Below the pieces are notes generated by a model that saw only the letters and a program-made list of their open reading frames with translations, was not told the origin of the DNA and made no database searches. A DNA stretch of 64,000 bases from Aphanomyces cochlioides. Its lineage: Eukaryota > Oomycota > Saprolegniomycetes > Saprolegniales > Verrucalvaceae. Position numbers and translations under genes: made by a program. Where the stretch lies: NCBI GenBank assembly GCA_019828595.1, contig JAHQRK010000005.1, positions 868,001 to 932,000 on the forward strand. The letters run 5' to 3'. Positions 22,101 through 34,113 of this stretch are shown piece by piece. Each line of letters starts with the position of its first letter. Positions within the stretch are counted from its first letter, which is position 1.

Positions 22101-25100
22101 TTTATTCAGAGCATCTTTGTTTCTCGGTTAGACTTTATGCTGGCGACTAAATGAAGCTTCATATCTGCCAATATTTGTTTGTTGAAAAACCGTGATTGAA
22201 TCTCTATCACAGTTGCTCAGAATTTTGCACATTTCAGATCTGCATACTGAAATCAAGTCAAAAACTTGTTTTGAAAATGTTTTTCAGGCATCTGTGATAG
22301 ATTTCCTATCACACTCAGATACAAAAAGATCATGTTTTTATCATAGATGCAGCAGATGTATATAATGACTGCAACTGTGATATGATTCCTATCACACCGA
22401 ATGACGCAATATGATTGGAAGTTAATATAATAGATTGACTTGACGAAAACACAACATGAACCTCATGAAGATATTCCAGAAGCACATACCAGCAGTACTA
22501 TCATGCCTAGTCCTCCTTCATGCTAACTGTAATCGAAAGTTTTCCTTTTTTGTCTCACGTTGTTCTGTGCCGTTTCTCACTCCGGTTATACAAGAGTACA
22601 TGTAATATTGACACATCGAACTCATGCGCTGCAATCTAAGTGAATGAGTCATGTACCTTGTAGAGGGTGTTTATTGTGCGTGGGCTGATTCAATAGATTA
22701 TTGCCCTACTACCTACTGTTCAACTTGTAGAGGGGATGCGAGATTTCTTTTAGACTTTGGCAACGTCAAAAGTTTATAGGGTTATGAGGTAGTGGCGAAG
22801 GTGTGGAGATCACATCCGTCATCATTATTTATGACTCCTACAGTTTTGTTTATGCCTTAATTGACTATTCGTATAGTTTTCAAGATATCCACAATGCTTT
22901 GTGTTTTGTGCTCGACATTTACATATGCTAACAGTACAATCAGGCGAGTGAGCGCATAAAACGTCAACAAATGTCGTGTTCTGCTGCAGCTAGCCTAGCT
23001 TATATCCGTGCTAGACGTTAAATTTATTCAGAGCATCTTTGTTTCTCGGTTAGACTTTATGCTGGCGACTAAATGAAGCTTCATATCTGCCAATATTTGT
23101 TTGTTGAAAAACCGTGATTGAATCTCTATCACAGTTGCTCAGAATTTTGCACATTTCAGATCTGCATACTGAAATCAAGTCAAAAACTTGTTTTGAAAAT
23201 GTTTTTCAGGCATCTGTGATAGATTTCCTATCACACTCAGATACAAAAAGATCATGTTTTTATCATAGATGCAGCAGATGTATATAATGACTGCAACTGT
23301 GATATGATTCCTATCACACCGAATGACGCAATATGATTGGAAGTTAATATAATAGATTGACTTGACGAAAACACAACATGAACCTCATGAAGATATTCCA
23401 GAAGCACATACCAGCAGTACTATCATGCCTAGTCCTCCTTCATGCTAACTGTAATCGAAAGTTTTCCTTTTTTGTCTCACGTTGTTCTGTGCCGTTTCTC
23501 ACTCCGGTTATACAAGAGTACATGTAATATTGACACATCGAACTCATGCGCTGCAATCTAAGTGAATGAGTCATGTACCTTGTAGAGGGTGTTTATTGTG
23601 CGTGGGCTGATTCAATAGATTATTGCCCTACTACCTACTGTTCAACTTGTAGAGGGGATGCGAGATTTCTTTTAGACTTTGGCAACGTCAAAAGTTTATA
23701 GGGTTATGAGGTAGTGGCGAAGGTGTGGAGATCACATCCGTCATCATTATTTATGACTCCTACAGTTTTGTTTATGCCTTAATTGACTATTCGTATAGTT
23801 TTCAAGATATCCACAATGCTTTGTGTTTTGTGCTCGACATTTACATATGCTAACAGTACAATCAGGCGAGTGAGCGCATAAAACGTCAACAAATGTCGTG
23901 TTCTGCTGCAGCTAGCCTAGCTTATATCCGTGCTAGACGTTAAATTTATTCAGAGCATCTTTGTTTCTCGGTTAGACTTTATGCTGGCGACTAAATGAAG
24001 CTTCATATCTGCCAATATTTGTTTGTTGAAAAACCGTGATTGAATCTCTATCACAGTTGCTCAGAATTTTGCACATTTCAGATCTGCATACTGAAATCAA
24101 GTCAAAAACTTGTTTTGAAAATGTTTTTCAGGCATCTGTGATAGATTTCCTATCACACTCAGATACAAAAAGATCATGTTTTTATCATAGATGCAGCAGA
24201 TGTATATAATGACTGCAACTGTGATATGATTCCTATCACACCGAATGACGCAATATGATTGGAAGTTAATATAATAGGTTGACTTGACGAAAACACAACA
24301 TGAACCTCATGAAGATATTCCAGAAGCACATACCAGCAGTACTATCATGCCTAGTCCTCCTTCATGCTAACTGTAATCGAAAGTTTTCCTTTTTTGTCTC
24401 ACGTTGTTCTGTGCCGTTTCTCACTCCGGTTATACAAGAGTACATGTAATATTGACACATCGAACTCATGCGCTGCAATCTAAGTGAATGAGTCATGTAC
24501 CTTGTAGAGGGTGTTTATTGTGCGTGGGCTGATTCAATAGATTATTGCCCTACTACCTACTGTTCAACTTGTAGAGGGGATGCGAGATTTCTTTTAGACT
24601 TTGGCAACGTCAAAAGTTTATAGGGTTATGAGGTAGTGGCGAAGGTGTGGAGATCACATCCGTCATCATTATTTATGACTCCTACAGTTTTGTTTATGCC
24701 TTAATTGACTATTCGTATAGTTTTCAAGATATCCACAATGCTTTGTGTTTTGTGCTCGACATTTACATATGCTAACAGTACAATCAGGCGAGGGAGCGCA
24801 TAAAACGTCAACAAATGTCGTGTTCTGCTGCAGCTAGCCTAGCTTATATCCGTGCTAGACGTTAAATTTATTCAGAGCATCTTTGTTTCTCGGTTAGACT
24901 TTATGCTGGCGACTAAATGAAGCTTCATATCTGCCAATATTTGTTTGTTGAAAAACCGTGATTGAATCTCTATCACAGTTGCTCAGAATTTTGCACATTT
25001 CAGATCTGCATACTGAAATCAAGTCAAAAACTTGTTTTGAAAATGTTTTTCAGGCATCTGTGATAGATTTCCTATCACACTCAGATACAAAAAGATCATG

Positions 25101-27023
25101 TTTTTATCATAGATGCAGCAGATGTATATAATGACTGCAACTGTGATATGATTCCTATCACACCGAATGACGCAATATGATTGGAAGTTAATATAATAGA
25201 TTGACTTGACGAAAACACAACATGAACCTCATGAAGATATTCCAGAAGCACATACCAGCAGTACTATCATGCCTAGTCCTCCTTCATGCTAACTGTAATC
25301 GAAAGTTTTCCTTTTTTGTCTCACGTTGTTCTGTGCCGTTTCTCACTCCGGTTATACAAGAGTACATGTAATATTGACACATCGAACTCATGCGCTGCAA
25401 TCTAAGTGAATGAGTCATGTACCTTGTAGAGGGTGTTTATTGTGCGTGGGCTGATTCAATAGATTATTGCCCTACTACCTACTGTTCAACTTGTAGAGGG
25501 GATGCGAGATTTCTTTTAGACTTTGGCAACGTCAAAAGTTTATAGGGTTATGAGGTAGTGGCGAAGGTGTGGAGATCACATCCGTCATCATTATTTATGA
25601 CTCCTACAGTTTTGTTTATGCCTTAATTGACTATTCGTATAGTTTTCAAGATATCCACAATGCTTTGTGTTTTGTGCTCGACATTTACATATGCTAACAG
25701 TACAATCAGGCGAGTGAGCGCATAAAACATCAACAAATGTCGTGTTCTGCTGCAGCTAGCCTAGCTTATATCCGTGCTAGACGTTAAATTTATTCAGAGC
25801 ATCTTTGTTTCTCGGTTAGACTTTATGCTGGCGACTAAATGAAGCTTCATATCTGCCAATATTTGTTTGTTGAAAAACCGTGATTGAATCTCTATCACAG
25901 TTGCTCAGAATTTTGCACATTTCAGATCTGCATACTGAAATCAAGTCAAAAACTTGTTTTGAAAATGTTTTTCAGGCATCTGTGATAGATTTCCTATCAC
26001 ACTCAGATACAAAAAGATCATGTTTTTATCATAGATGCAGCAGATGTATATAATGACTGCAACTGTGATATGATTCCTATCACACCGAATGACGCAATAT
26101 GATTGGAAGTTAATATAATAGATTGACTTGACGAAAACACAACATGAACCTCATGAAGATATTCCAGAAGCACATACCAGCAGTACTATCATGCCTAGTC
26201 CTCCTTCATGCTAACTGTAATCGAAAGTTTTCCTTTTTTGTCTCACGTTGTTCTGTGCCGTTTCTCACTCCGGTTATACAAGAGTACATGTAATATTGAC
26301 ACATCGAACTCATGCGCTGCAATCTAAGTGAATGAGTCATGTACCTTGTAGAGGGTGTTTATTGTGCGTGGGCTGATTCAATAGATTATTGCCCTACTAC
26401 CTACTGTTCAACTTGTAGAGGGGATGCGAGATTTCTTTTAGACTTTGGCAACGTCAAAAGTTTATAGGGTTATGAGGTAGTGGCGAAGGTGTGGAGATCA
26501 CATCCGTCATCATTATTTATGACTCCTACAGTTTTGTTTATGCCTTAATTGACTATTCGTATAGTTTTCAAGATATCCACAATGCTTTGTGTTTTGTGCT
26601 CGACATTTACATATGCTAACAGTACAATCAGGCGAGTGAGCGCATAAAACGTCAACAAATGTCGTGTTCTGCTGCAGCTAGCCTAGCTTATATCCGTGCT
26701 AGACGTTAAATTTATTCAGAGCATCTTTGTTTCTCGGTTAGACTTTATGCTGGCGACTAAATGAAGCTTCATATCTGCCAATATTTGTTTGTTGAAAAAC
26801 CGTGATTGAATCTCTATCACAGTTGCTCAGAATTTTGCACATTTCAGATCTGCATACTGAAATCAAGTCAAAAACTTGTTTTGAAAATGTTTTTCAGGCA
26901 TCTGTGATAGATTTCCTATCACACTCAGATACAAAAAGATCATGTTTTTATCATAGATGCAGCAGATGTATATAATGACTGCAACTGTGATATGATTCCT
27001 ATCACACCGAATGACGCAATATG

Positions 27024-27239
27024 TTAGCATATGTAAATGTTGAGCACGAAACACAAAGCATTGTGGATATCTTGAAAACTATACGAATAGTCAATTAAGG
27101 CATAAACAAAACTGTAGGAGTCATAAATAATGATGACGGATGTGATCTCCACACCTTCGCCACTACCTCATAACCCTATAAACTTTTGACGTTGCCAAAG
27201 TCTAAAAGAAATCTCGCATCCCCTCTACAAGTTGAACAG
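27024..27239 (-). repeat. Inverted partial satellite monomer at the array end
   Basis: Directly after ...CGCAATATG the sequence switches to reverse-complement satellite for about 216 bp, with a few substitutions (TGTTGAGCACGAAAC), then leaves the satellite after GTTGAACAGT. This is a fold-back or inversion junction. Confidence 0.85.
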
Positions 27240-28121
27240 TCGGATGACCTCTGGTGGACAATAGGATGTGAGTGCGACGACGTCAGTACGATGAAGTAGC
27301 TCTCCACAGTGTGACTGATTCGCAGTGCTGCAATCCCTTTTATAACTACTAGCGTGTCCACCCGGGCGGTCAACCAAGAAAAACGTCGATCGCCAGGGTG
27401 GACGCGCATGACAACATGCACGTTTGGAACTATGCCATCTCCGGTTCGGGAACACACGATCTCTGGTGTGCCGAATGAAAAATGAGCAGTATGAACACGA
27501 GAAAAGGGAGACAATGATTGAACCTTACTTTAGTTAAAGAATGTGTAGAGACACCCTCTTTTCAATGACTTTAAATAATGTTTCCCCTTTATTATGTCTT
27601 TACATGCAATTATTGGTTCTTAAAATAAGGTAATATTCTGGACCACTCCGACATCGCAGGTGCGAAAAAGTGCCAGAAGGTTCAGTGGTCATTCTGTAAT
27701 TCCAACCCACCCAGACCTGTTGCACTTGCTGTTCCTATGCTGACATCTGTGAATAACATTGTGCTCTACAGCTTCGAGGTGAAATTGCCCAATTCTGGGG
27801 GCTTCCCCTTCGGTCAAAACATCCAACTGCGTTGCTCATTCAATTGAATTACAGCCGTTCGTGTAACCCGTTACACTTCCTTAAAATCTTCCTGTGATTA
27901 CCCAAATACTGACTGTTGATTCCAAATTATAGCACGCAAATTCATTTTACTCCCTTTAGGATTCGTGTGAAGCAGTTACATTGGAGATCAGTTACATGAT
28001 AGATATTCCGAAGGGTCGTTTTACCGATAAGATGAAATGCACCCAGTGTTTGTTATACTCTGTTGTTGCAGGCAGGCGCCTCAACTCGAAGCTGTCGTCT
28101 TAGGGAGGCCCCGAAGACACA
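27240..28121. other. Non-satellite spacer, no gene seen
   Basis: At 27356-27371 and 27388-27403 two 16-bp arms (GTCCACCC... / ...GGGTGGAC) pair at 14 of 16 positions and may be a hairpin or transposon end. The rest, up to where gene D is cut off near 28125, has no recognised coding content. It may be a decayed mobile element that replaced the 3' end of gene D. Confidence 0.4.
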
Positions 28122-28541
28122 TCAATGCAAGCAGAGTGGTGGATTTGCGCACAAAATGGAAAACGGCGAGGTTGTCGAAGCGACCGAGAGGTAGATCTTG
28201 GACGTATCCGTGGGGTCGCTTTCGACGACATGCAAGCGGTTTTGTTGCGCGGCATGTTGAAGCCAACCAGCGCGTTCATTCGTGGGAAGAGTCGTCCAGG
28301 ACGCGACCGAGAGCTCATCGGCAAGAGCAATCGCAGCTTCAGTCGGGTTTGATGCAGCTGAAAACCACGCAAGTGCCGTTGGATTGTTGACAGCATTGGG
28401 AGGGACAACTTGGAGTCGCGTTGCAGCTTGGCTGGCTGGACTTTGAAGCCAATTGTTGAATTGAGCTTGGATGTCGGGGAGACTGCCAGCGGAGACAGCG
28501 GATAGTGCAATGGCGGCAAGAGTGATGATGGAGGCGAACAT
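28122..28541 (-). pseudogene. Secreted-family member D, lacking the C-terminal module
   Basis: The frame starts at 28541 with a signal peptide (MFASIITLAAIALSAVSAG) and continues through IQAQFNNWLQSPASQAATRL, PPNAVNNPTALAWFSAA, ERAGWLQHAAQQNRLHVVE and the C-x5-C motif CANPPLCLH, then stops at 28122-28124. Compared with member E, similarity ends exactly at TTGCAT (28125), so the NPF...VLLL module is missing. The 139-residue product could still be made and secreted, but it is probably a truncated gene. It pairs head-to-head with pseudogene member D-prime at 29125, and shares a near-identical block (28125-28367) with member E. Confidence 0.7.
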
Positions 28542-28550
28542 GTCGAAGGC

Positions 28551-28564
28551 AAAAGGAAGAATGA
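28551..28564 (-). promoter_or_regulatory. Possible core promoter of member D
   Basis: TCATTCTTCCTTTT on the minus strand keeps the Inr (TCATTCT) and a pyrimidine-rich FPR-like stretch. The same sequence, copied, precedes D-prime at 29103-29116. Confidence 0.35.
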
Positions 28565-29124
28565 GGAGTTTGTTGGCCCCGTTGAGCTTCTATCTTGTTG
28601 TACTCCTTGACACAGCCAAGTCCACTATGCTGTGTGAAATTCCGTTGCATGTTCGAGCGTCTCTGACTCGATTCCGTCCCTTGAGTGTGCTATAACTCGC
28701 CCAACCGCTATGAAACTTATTGCCTCGCCAACCTAGAGACTATTTAACGCAATGTGAAACTCCAACCCAGCATTCACCGTCTCTGAATCGTTTCCGTCTC
28801 TGGTGTTGAGCTAGACCTCTTCCAATACGCGCTAGAGTTTCAATGCAATCATAGAAGTAGAATGTTCACTGAGCATCACAGCTTGGAGAGCTAGCTTCGC
28901 GTCTCTTAGGATTCAATGTAGCGCTTTCGACGTGACTCGATGCCTGATGTCGATCTCAACGTGCAGCGACTTGTCCTTGAATACTCTTACCAATCGACTT
29001 GACAACAATACTCAATAGTTGCTGGGTGCTTGATCGATCAAAATCTCGTTGATCATGACGCTGTGGCAAGCACCAGAAGCGCAACGTGGCCAACAAACTC
29101 CTCATTCTTCCTTTTGCCTTCGAC
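28565..29124. other. Region between divergent members D and D-prime
   Basis: No gene seen. The last 60 bp on either side are inverted copies of each other (shared CCAACAAACTCCTCATTC), so the two genes arose by inverted duplication that included their promoters. Confidence 0.5.
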
Positions 29125-29649
29125 ATATTTGTCTCCACCGTCGCTCTTGCCGCCATTGCACTATCCGTTGTCTCCACTGGCATCCAAGCTCAATTCAACA
29201 ATTGACTTCAAAGTCCAGCCGGCCAAGCTGCAACGCGACTCCAAGTTGTCCCTCCCAATGCTGTCAACAATCCAACGGCACTTGCGCGATTCAATGTTGC
29301 CTTCAACGTCAACGAAGCCACGACTGCAACGACCGATCTTCCGTCTGCTGTATTTTGACCGTCTCTCACGACGTCGAATCAAGTGAAATGGCTCCAAGTG
29401 GCGGTGCAATAAGGCCGTGTCCATGCCGTGCCAACGAATAGCCCATCCGTCTCATCTGTCTTTCTCTCCGCTAGACCGTCGAGCGGCGACGCGTACTGAA
29501 TCGAATGCAGTGATACATTGTGCTTGGAGAACACCAAAACGACAATCGTTGTTTCATGTAGCAATCCATTGTGTTTGACGAGTGTGAACACGTCGATTGT
29601 CGTTCCATGCTTTAAGCCTATCTTGCTCCTCGAATTCCCGTCCGCCTAA
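29125..29649 (+). pseudogene. Secreted-family member D-prime, four nonsense codons, repeated C-x4-C motif
   Basis: One frame from 29125 to TAA 29647-29649 recovers the family. The start codon is ATA in place of the ATG in D. Then follow a leader (TVALAAIALSVVSTG), IQAQFNN-stop-LQSPAGQAATRL, PPNAVNNPTALARF, VKWLQVAVQ-stop-GRVHAV and VSSVFLSARP. Internal stops are at 29203-29205, 29356-29358, 29410-29412 and 29497-29499. The first two replace the Trp of D and E, and the third replaces a Gln. After the fourth stop come two 17-residue units, CSDTLCLENTKTTIVVS and CSNPLCLTSVNTSIVVP, a partial third (CFKP), then ILLLEF. The unit length equals that of the DPWGLM repeats in member C. Confidence 0.75.
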
Positions 29650-30889
29650 GCTTCCTCTTGCCTAGTGGATGCCAATTCTTTGGTCATCCTTGTAGCGAGC
29701 TTTACTTGCTGCAACTTGTTGTTGGGTTGTACTCACTTATGCTAGTCTTGACAGAAGAAAACTCGACATCATGACGACAACCTCTTGTACTTTAAAAATG
29801 GATAGACGTCCTCTTCATCTTACACGGTCTGGAGACCGTTGAGGACCGATATCGATGAAGTCGAGATGAGCTATCGTGCGTCATATGTTGGTGCTGACGG
29901 CATATCACGTCGTCGTGAGAATTGTCCAAGGCTTTACACAGAGCATCGCAATCCATCTCGCTCAACGCTGACGAGACGCAACATGCCATCCAACTTGATG
30001 CAGTGTGATTCCGTCGATATCTTCGAGTGGTTGTTTGAGGTTTCTCCCCAGTAGCGATTCAAACGCATGATATCGCCGAAGAATGCACCTTGTACTTGGC
30101 CCACATCTATCTACGAGCATCCACAATGCGCGCCGCTCTTGTAGCATCTCTAGCCTTCCGGTCGAATACGCTGCATACGGCGGATTGAGAAAGTGGATCG
30201 CATTTCATTCTCGAAAAGGACCGAACTACGTTGTCTAGCCAAGAACAACTTCTAGCTCTATCAAAGCGACCTCGTCGTCGTATGAATGGATTCATCCCAT
30301 CGCACTCGGACTCGATTTCGACACACCCAGTTCGTCAACTTTGGACTCAAAAGTCGACCATGTCGTGGCTCCACCCTCTTTGAGTGTTCGGGTCGAAGAG
30401 AGTCGGCAAATTTTGTCGTCCTTGTCTGCAGTTGATACCACGCGATCGCCATCCCTGCAGCAGATCGTGCTATCTCAAGTGGCTTTGACACGTCAGTCGA
30501 GTATCGACCACGAATACATCTTGAAATCATGCAGGCGGTCGTGCTCGCGACAAATCATTCTGTTTACTGTCTTGCCTTGTCAATATAATCTACCTACGTC
30601 GTGGTGTGTGAAGATTTCCGACTGAAACATTGCTAACAACTACAGGCAGACCATCCAACTGTGATTCCAGTCTTCGTCGTTGGCAAGGCAAGAAGGTTCG
30701 ACGATGCGCTGCAAGCTCTCTCACCAAGTGTAGCAGTATGTTTGGAAAGATCGAGCGCCTACGATTCAACTAGCACGTCCGCGTTGTGCGCGAGACAATT
30801 CTCCAAACATTCCTGGACTGTGCCTGGTTGCAGCGAGCTGCACGAATCCAAGTATTTCGACCGCGCGACAAATTTTATCGTGTGCGCTC
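29650..30889. other. Intergenic, no gene supported
   Basis: Many short frames on both strands, none with a recognised domain. It may include decayed coding sequence, but I could not assign any. Confidence 0.5.
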
Positions 30890-30903
30890 TCATTTTTCAA
30901 TTT
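30890..30903 (+). promoter_or_regulatory. Oomycete-type core promoter of gene E
   Basis: TCATTTTTCAATTT is a full match to the Inr+FPR consensus TCATTYYN-CAWTTT and ends 3 bp before ATG 30907. Transcription from the Inr would give a leader of about 15 nt. Confidence 0.65.
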
Positions 30904-30906
30904 GTC

Positions 30907-31503
30907 ATGAACGTGATTGCTTTCTTCTCGACGCTGGCGCTCTTTGCTCTCTCCGCTTCGCCCGTGAATGGCCTCACCGCTATCCAAACCCAATTGAAGA
31001 CGTGGGTGAACTGTACTGCCGGAAGAGAAGCCAAGCAACTCCAACTCATTCCAGTAAACGCAGTGGAAGACTCTCGATTGCTTGCACGGTTTTCAGCTGC
31101 ATCAAACCCGACTGAAGCTGCGATAGCTCTTGCTGATGAGCTCTCGGTCGCGTCCTGGACGACTCTTCCCACGAATGAACGCGCTGGTTGGCTTCAAAAT
31201 GCCGCCCAACAAAACCGCTTGCACGCCGTCGAAAGCGATCCCACGGATACGTCCAAGATCTACCTCTCGGTCGCTTCGACAACCTCGTCGTTTTCCATTT
31301 TGTGCGCAAGTCCACCACTCTGCTTGCATCGTATCAACGTCTCAGAGGCGACAGCAGCAGCACTTGACAACCCATTTGTGCTGATGAACCCAAGTGAAAC
31401 GACCACCTACTTGACCAATTCGCTCTCGAGTGGTGCCGTCCGATCTGCTCTTCTTACCGTCGAAGATGCGCCCGTGCTCCTCCTCGAGTTTCAAACGTCG
31501 TAG
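30907..31503 (+). CDS. Secreted-family protein E (C-x5-C type), intact
   Basis: Intronless, 198 residues. The start at 30907 is preferred over the upstream in-frame ATG at 30661 because it follows the core promoter and opens a signal peptide (MNVIAFFSTLALFALSASPV). Then come the N-module (IQTQLKTWVNCTAGREAKQL, LLARFSAA), a middle module (ERAGWLQNAAQQNRLHAVE), SKIYLSVAST, CASPPLCLH in place of TDPWGLM, and the C-module (DNPFVLMNPSETTTYL, SSGAVRSALLTV, VLLLEF). From 31089 to 31329 it is nearly identical to member D in inverted orientation, while their N-terminal parts differ. This indicates gene conversion or recombination. Probably secreted; function unknown. Confidence 0.82.
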   Translation: MNVIAFFSTLALFALSASPVNGLTAIQTQLKTWVNCTAGREAKQLQLIPVNAVEDSRLLARFSAASNPTEAAIALADELSVASWTTLPTNERAGWLQNAAQQNRLHAVESDPTDTSKIYLSVASTTSSFSILCASPPLCLHRINVSEATAAALDNPFVLMNPSETTTYLTNSLSSGAVRSALLTVEDAPVLLLEFQTS

Positions 31504-33848
31504 CATGAGTGTGTTGAGATTATTCATGTATGAATCCTAAGAGATCCTAATATATATTCCATCGTCGTGATGCTCGATTTTGTTTTATTGTGCCCCACAA
31601 TTTGTTTCAATAGTGTGATTCTCAAGTCCGTGCACTCTTCAGCCCATGCTTAACTGCACATAACGCGCTATGCTTGAGCCACTACAAGCTGGACAAAGTG
31701 CAAACCAGCTCGACCTAAGATGACGCCAAATCACATCGAAGCTGCGTTGGGACAATGAACTTTATAGAGTGTTCGAGCGACAACTCTTCCAGGGGAAAAA
31801 CTCGTAGTTCAATGCATGTGAACGTAGAGGTCTTGCCAAGACTTTGCGTTGCGAGGGCTCTTAGCAGTTGCAAAGCTTCATGGCGACCGCCACGAAAATG
31901 TCAAGTGAGCACTTTATTCAACTCAGTGCCTTCAATGGTTCAGGCAAGCATCATATCGCCAAACAATTCTACTTGACCTCCAGGCGCAGAACTTCGATTT
32001 ACCGCCTTGCCGTCTGTGTATTGCGTTTCGTCTGGAGCACAACTGTCAATTCAAGTTGAGGAGCTCTTTGCTTGCGTCTTGTTGCCGTGCTGCTGCCGTC
32101 CGACGTGTTTCTGCAAAATCCCGGACATTGACAGTCCATGGAATATCATCTATGGTTAGCCACACTCTAGCTCAGGGATTGGAACCAAACATTCATGAAT
32201 CTGTCGCCTTTGACCAACTCAAGTCAGCGTCCTGTGATCATTCGTGACCGTAGTCATGTAGTACTCCTGCTTGGTTTCTATTCACATTCACTGCTTCGTC
32301 GATCTGCGCACTTTTCTCGACTTTAGATGCTTTCGTGTCTTGAGGAGTTGAAAGAAACACTCTCTCCACCTGTGCTCTTTGTCAGTAATCCAGGCTCGAC
32401 ATCACAATCGAAGAACACAATCCAGAGTTGCCAGAGACCAGCAGGGATTCCATTAGTTGGACTTGAAACCAATCGTGGAAACATGCGGGCCGTTGTGATG
32501 CAATTCTTTGGGTATCGACAGATACTGCGAATTCATCTCAATTTACAGCTCAGTTGTTGCAGCAGATTGTCGAACACCTGCATGCAATTGAAGAGTACAA
32601 TCGAGTGGAATTTCGATATCACACTTTCATTGTGCTCGAGACAGCTCCTGTGACATTGGCGACGCTGTCTGGGGTCGCTGCTAGCTGCGCAAACGTCAAG
32701 TCTGCACGAATTCGATGTATTGACGAGTTGATCCCAATCTCGCTCACTCACTGATACTCATCGCAGCTCTCTTCCAGGTTCAGTTATACATGGAGAGCCA
32801 TGTTGCGTGTATCGGATTTATGGTTTGTCTGTTGCATGTTAGAGCTCTTATGCGCTCATGAAGAATAGCAATATTATGACGGGCAAGGTTTGGGCCGCTG
32901 GGGCAGTTCCAAGTGATGCACTCGATTGTCGTGTTGTGCGTCATGCGTTTGACATGGCCAATCGCTTCGACAGAATACACGAATGAACTCACTTGCACTA
33001 TGTCAAATTCGCCATCACCACTATCAAGTTGATCTCACGGTAATCTCCATTTCTCCAAGCGAAACCGTGACGAGCAGTGAAATGTTTCGCGCATCTCTAA
33101 GTCGTTCCAAAGGAGATTCGAGGAGATTTCGATAAGGACTCTTGATTCAATCGTTGGAAACATTACTTGTAAAGCCGCAAAGCATGAAGGATCATCGGGT
33201 CATCGCATACAATTGACCCGCGGATCAACAGTCCGTCGGTTCGATTCTCCGATTGGAGTCAAAGCCACGGCCACAATCCTCGACATGGTTAGTTCACTTG
33301 CAAAATTGTCAACTTCCATGGCAACCCTTATAGAGTCAACGGTGATGCGAACTACTATACGCAAGGAATCCGCTCATTCGTGAACTACGCTGGGGATGTG
33401 ATCGTATTTGTTTGCTCACATATTGCAAACCAATGTCGACTGCAGGAGACTTGGATCGATTGTAGACACGACAGTCACGTGCATCACGAGGATTGGCTCA
33501 CTCGTTTGATCTCCATGTCGCCTGGTTGTGATTCTACGATTACAAATCAACATGAACAGTCGACCTTCCAAGGCCAACGACACCTGGAACGCAGGCGGTA
33601 GTAGCAGATTAGAGTGACCACTTGTCAGTCTCAACGAGAACTCACGTCTAGACTTTGCCACTCAAAATTCGTTTGGACTGTCGGCAATCACAACGTTTAC
33701 TGACATGTGAGCACCAACCGGTGGAGATGCTCGAAGTACACGAGATTGCTTATTATATCAACATCCCAGCTCGACGGCGTGGCTAATATTTGTAGAGGCG
33801 AAACGAGCTAAAGCATGAATACAACATAATTATTATCCGGGGTTAACA
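31504..33848. other. Intergenic, no gene supported
   Basis: Frames of up to about 108 codons occur but none has family features, a leader or a repeat. A TTCGATTC stretch near 33240 recalls a tRNA T-loop, but no acceptor stem pairs with it. Confidence 0.5.
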
Positions 33849-34070
33849 CTAAGCTGTGGACACTTGGAGCAAAAGGATTTTTTCACCTCCGACAGACACA
33901 AGAGAAGATTGAACGCCGCCAGTGGTCAATTTGGCCTGAGCGAAGTTGGCGACTTCGGTCGGGGACAGGAGCACCAATGGGTTGTACACTTGGGGGTTTG
34001 TTGCACTCGTATTGACTTTCGTCAAGCACACCGGGTCACCACATGCGATGGTGTACAGGCTCTCGCTCGA
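33849..34070 (-). pseudogene. 3' part of secreted-family member F, split by a non-LTR element
   Basis: On the minus strand the frame reads ESLYTIACGDPVCLTKVN, then NPLVLLSPTEVANF, GGVQSSLVSV, ILLLQV and a stop at 33849-33851. This is the family C-x4-C motif and C-module. Its 5' part lies 9.85 kb away at 43921-44288. The six bases GCTCGA at 34065-34070 recur at 43921-43926 as the target duplication. Joining the parts across it keeps the frame and matches member E residue for residue in length at this point. Confidence 0.85.
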
Positions 34071-34113
34071 TTCCCAAATTTGCTGTGTGACCCACAAGTG
34101 GTACTTTACACCC

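Larger units (their letters stand above)
12216..27023 (+). repeat. Satellite array, 922-bp monomer, about 16 copies
   Basis: A TATAATGACTGCAAC anchor recurs at 12221, 13143, 14064, 14986, 15908, 16830, 17752, 18674, 19595, 20517, 21439, 22361, 23283, 24205, 25127, 26049 and 26971, a period of 922 bp (921 where one base is lost). Monomers differ by only about one base each: T to G near 16450, a 1-bp loss near 19084, and an A to G change shared by 21511 and 24277, exactly three monomers apart. Each monomer carries three related 21-bp inverted repeats and a 49-codon open frame. The array starts abruptly at ATGTATATAATG and ends mid-monomer where orientation flips. Low divergence indicates recent amplification or strong homogenisation. 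A centromeric, pericentromeric or subtelomeric role is possible but not shown. Confidence 0.95.

Noticed and set aside
12216..27023. CRISPR-like array
   Set aside because: The monomer is 922 bp with no short repeat/spacer alternation, and the DNA is eukaryotic.
29125..29649. Reassigned stop codons (TGA as Trp, TAA as Gln)
   Set aside because: TGA and TAA fall at Trp and Gln positions in D-prime, but TAA in member B is not at Gln, and intact genes here end in TAA or TAG with normal Trp and Gln codons. Pseudogene decay explains it.
30261..30530. 89-codon minus-strand frame between D-prime and E
   Set aside because: No leader, motif or paralogue; overlapping frames on the other strand look equally plausible.
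33220..33265. Possible tRNA (TTCGATTC T-loop-like)
   Set aside because: Only a 4-bp T-stem forms and no acceptor stem or anticodon arm is found.
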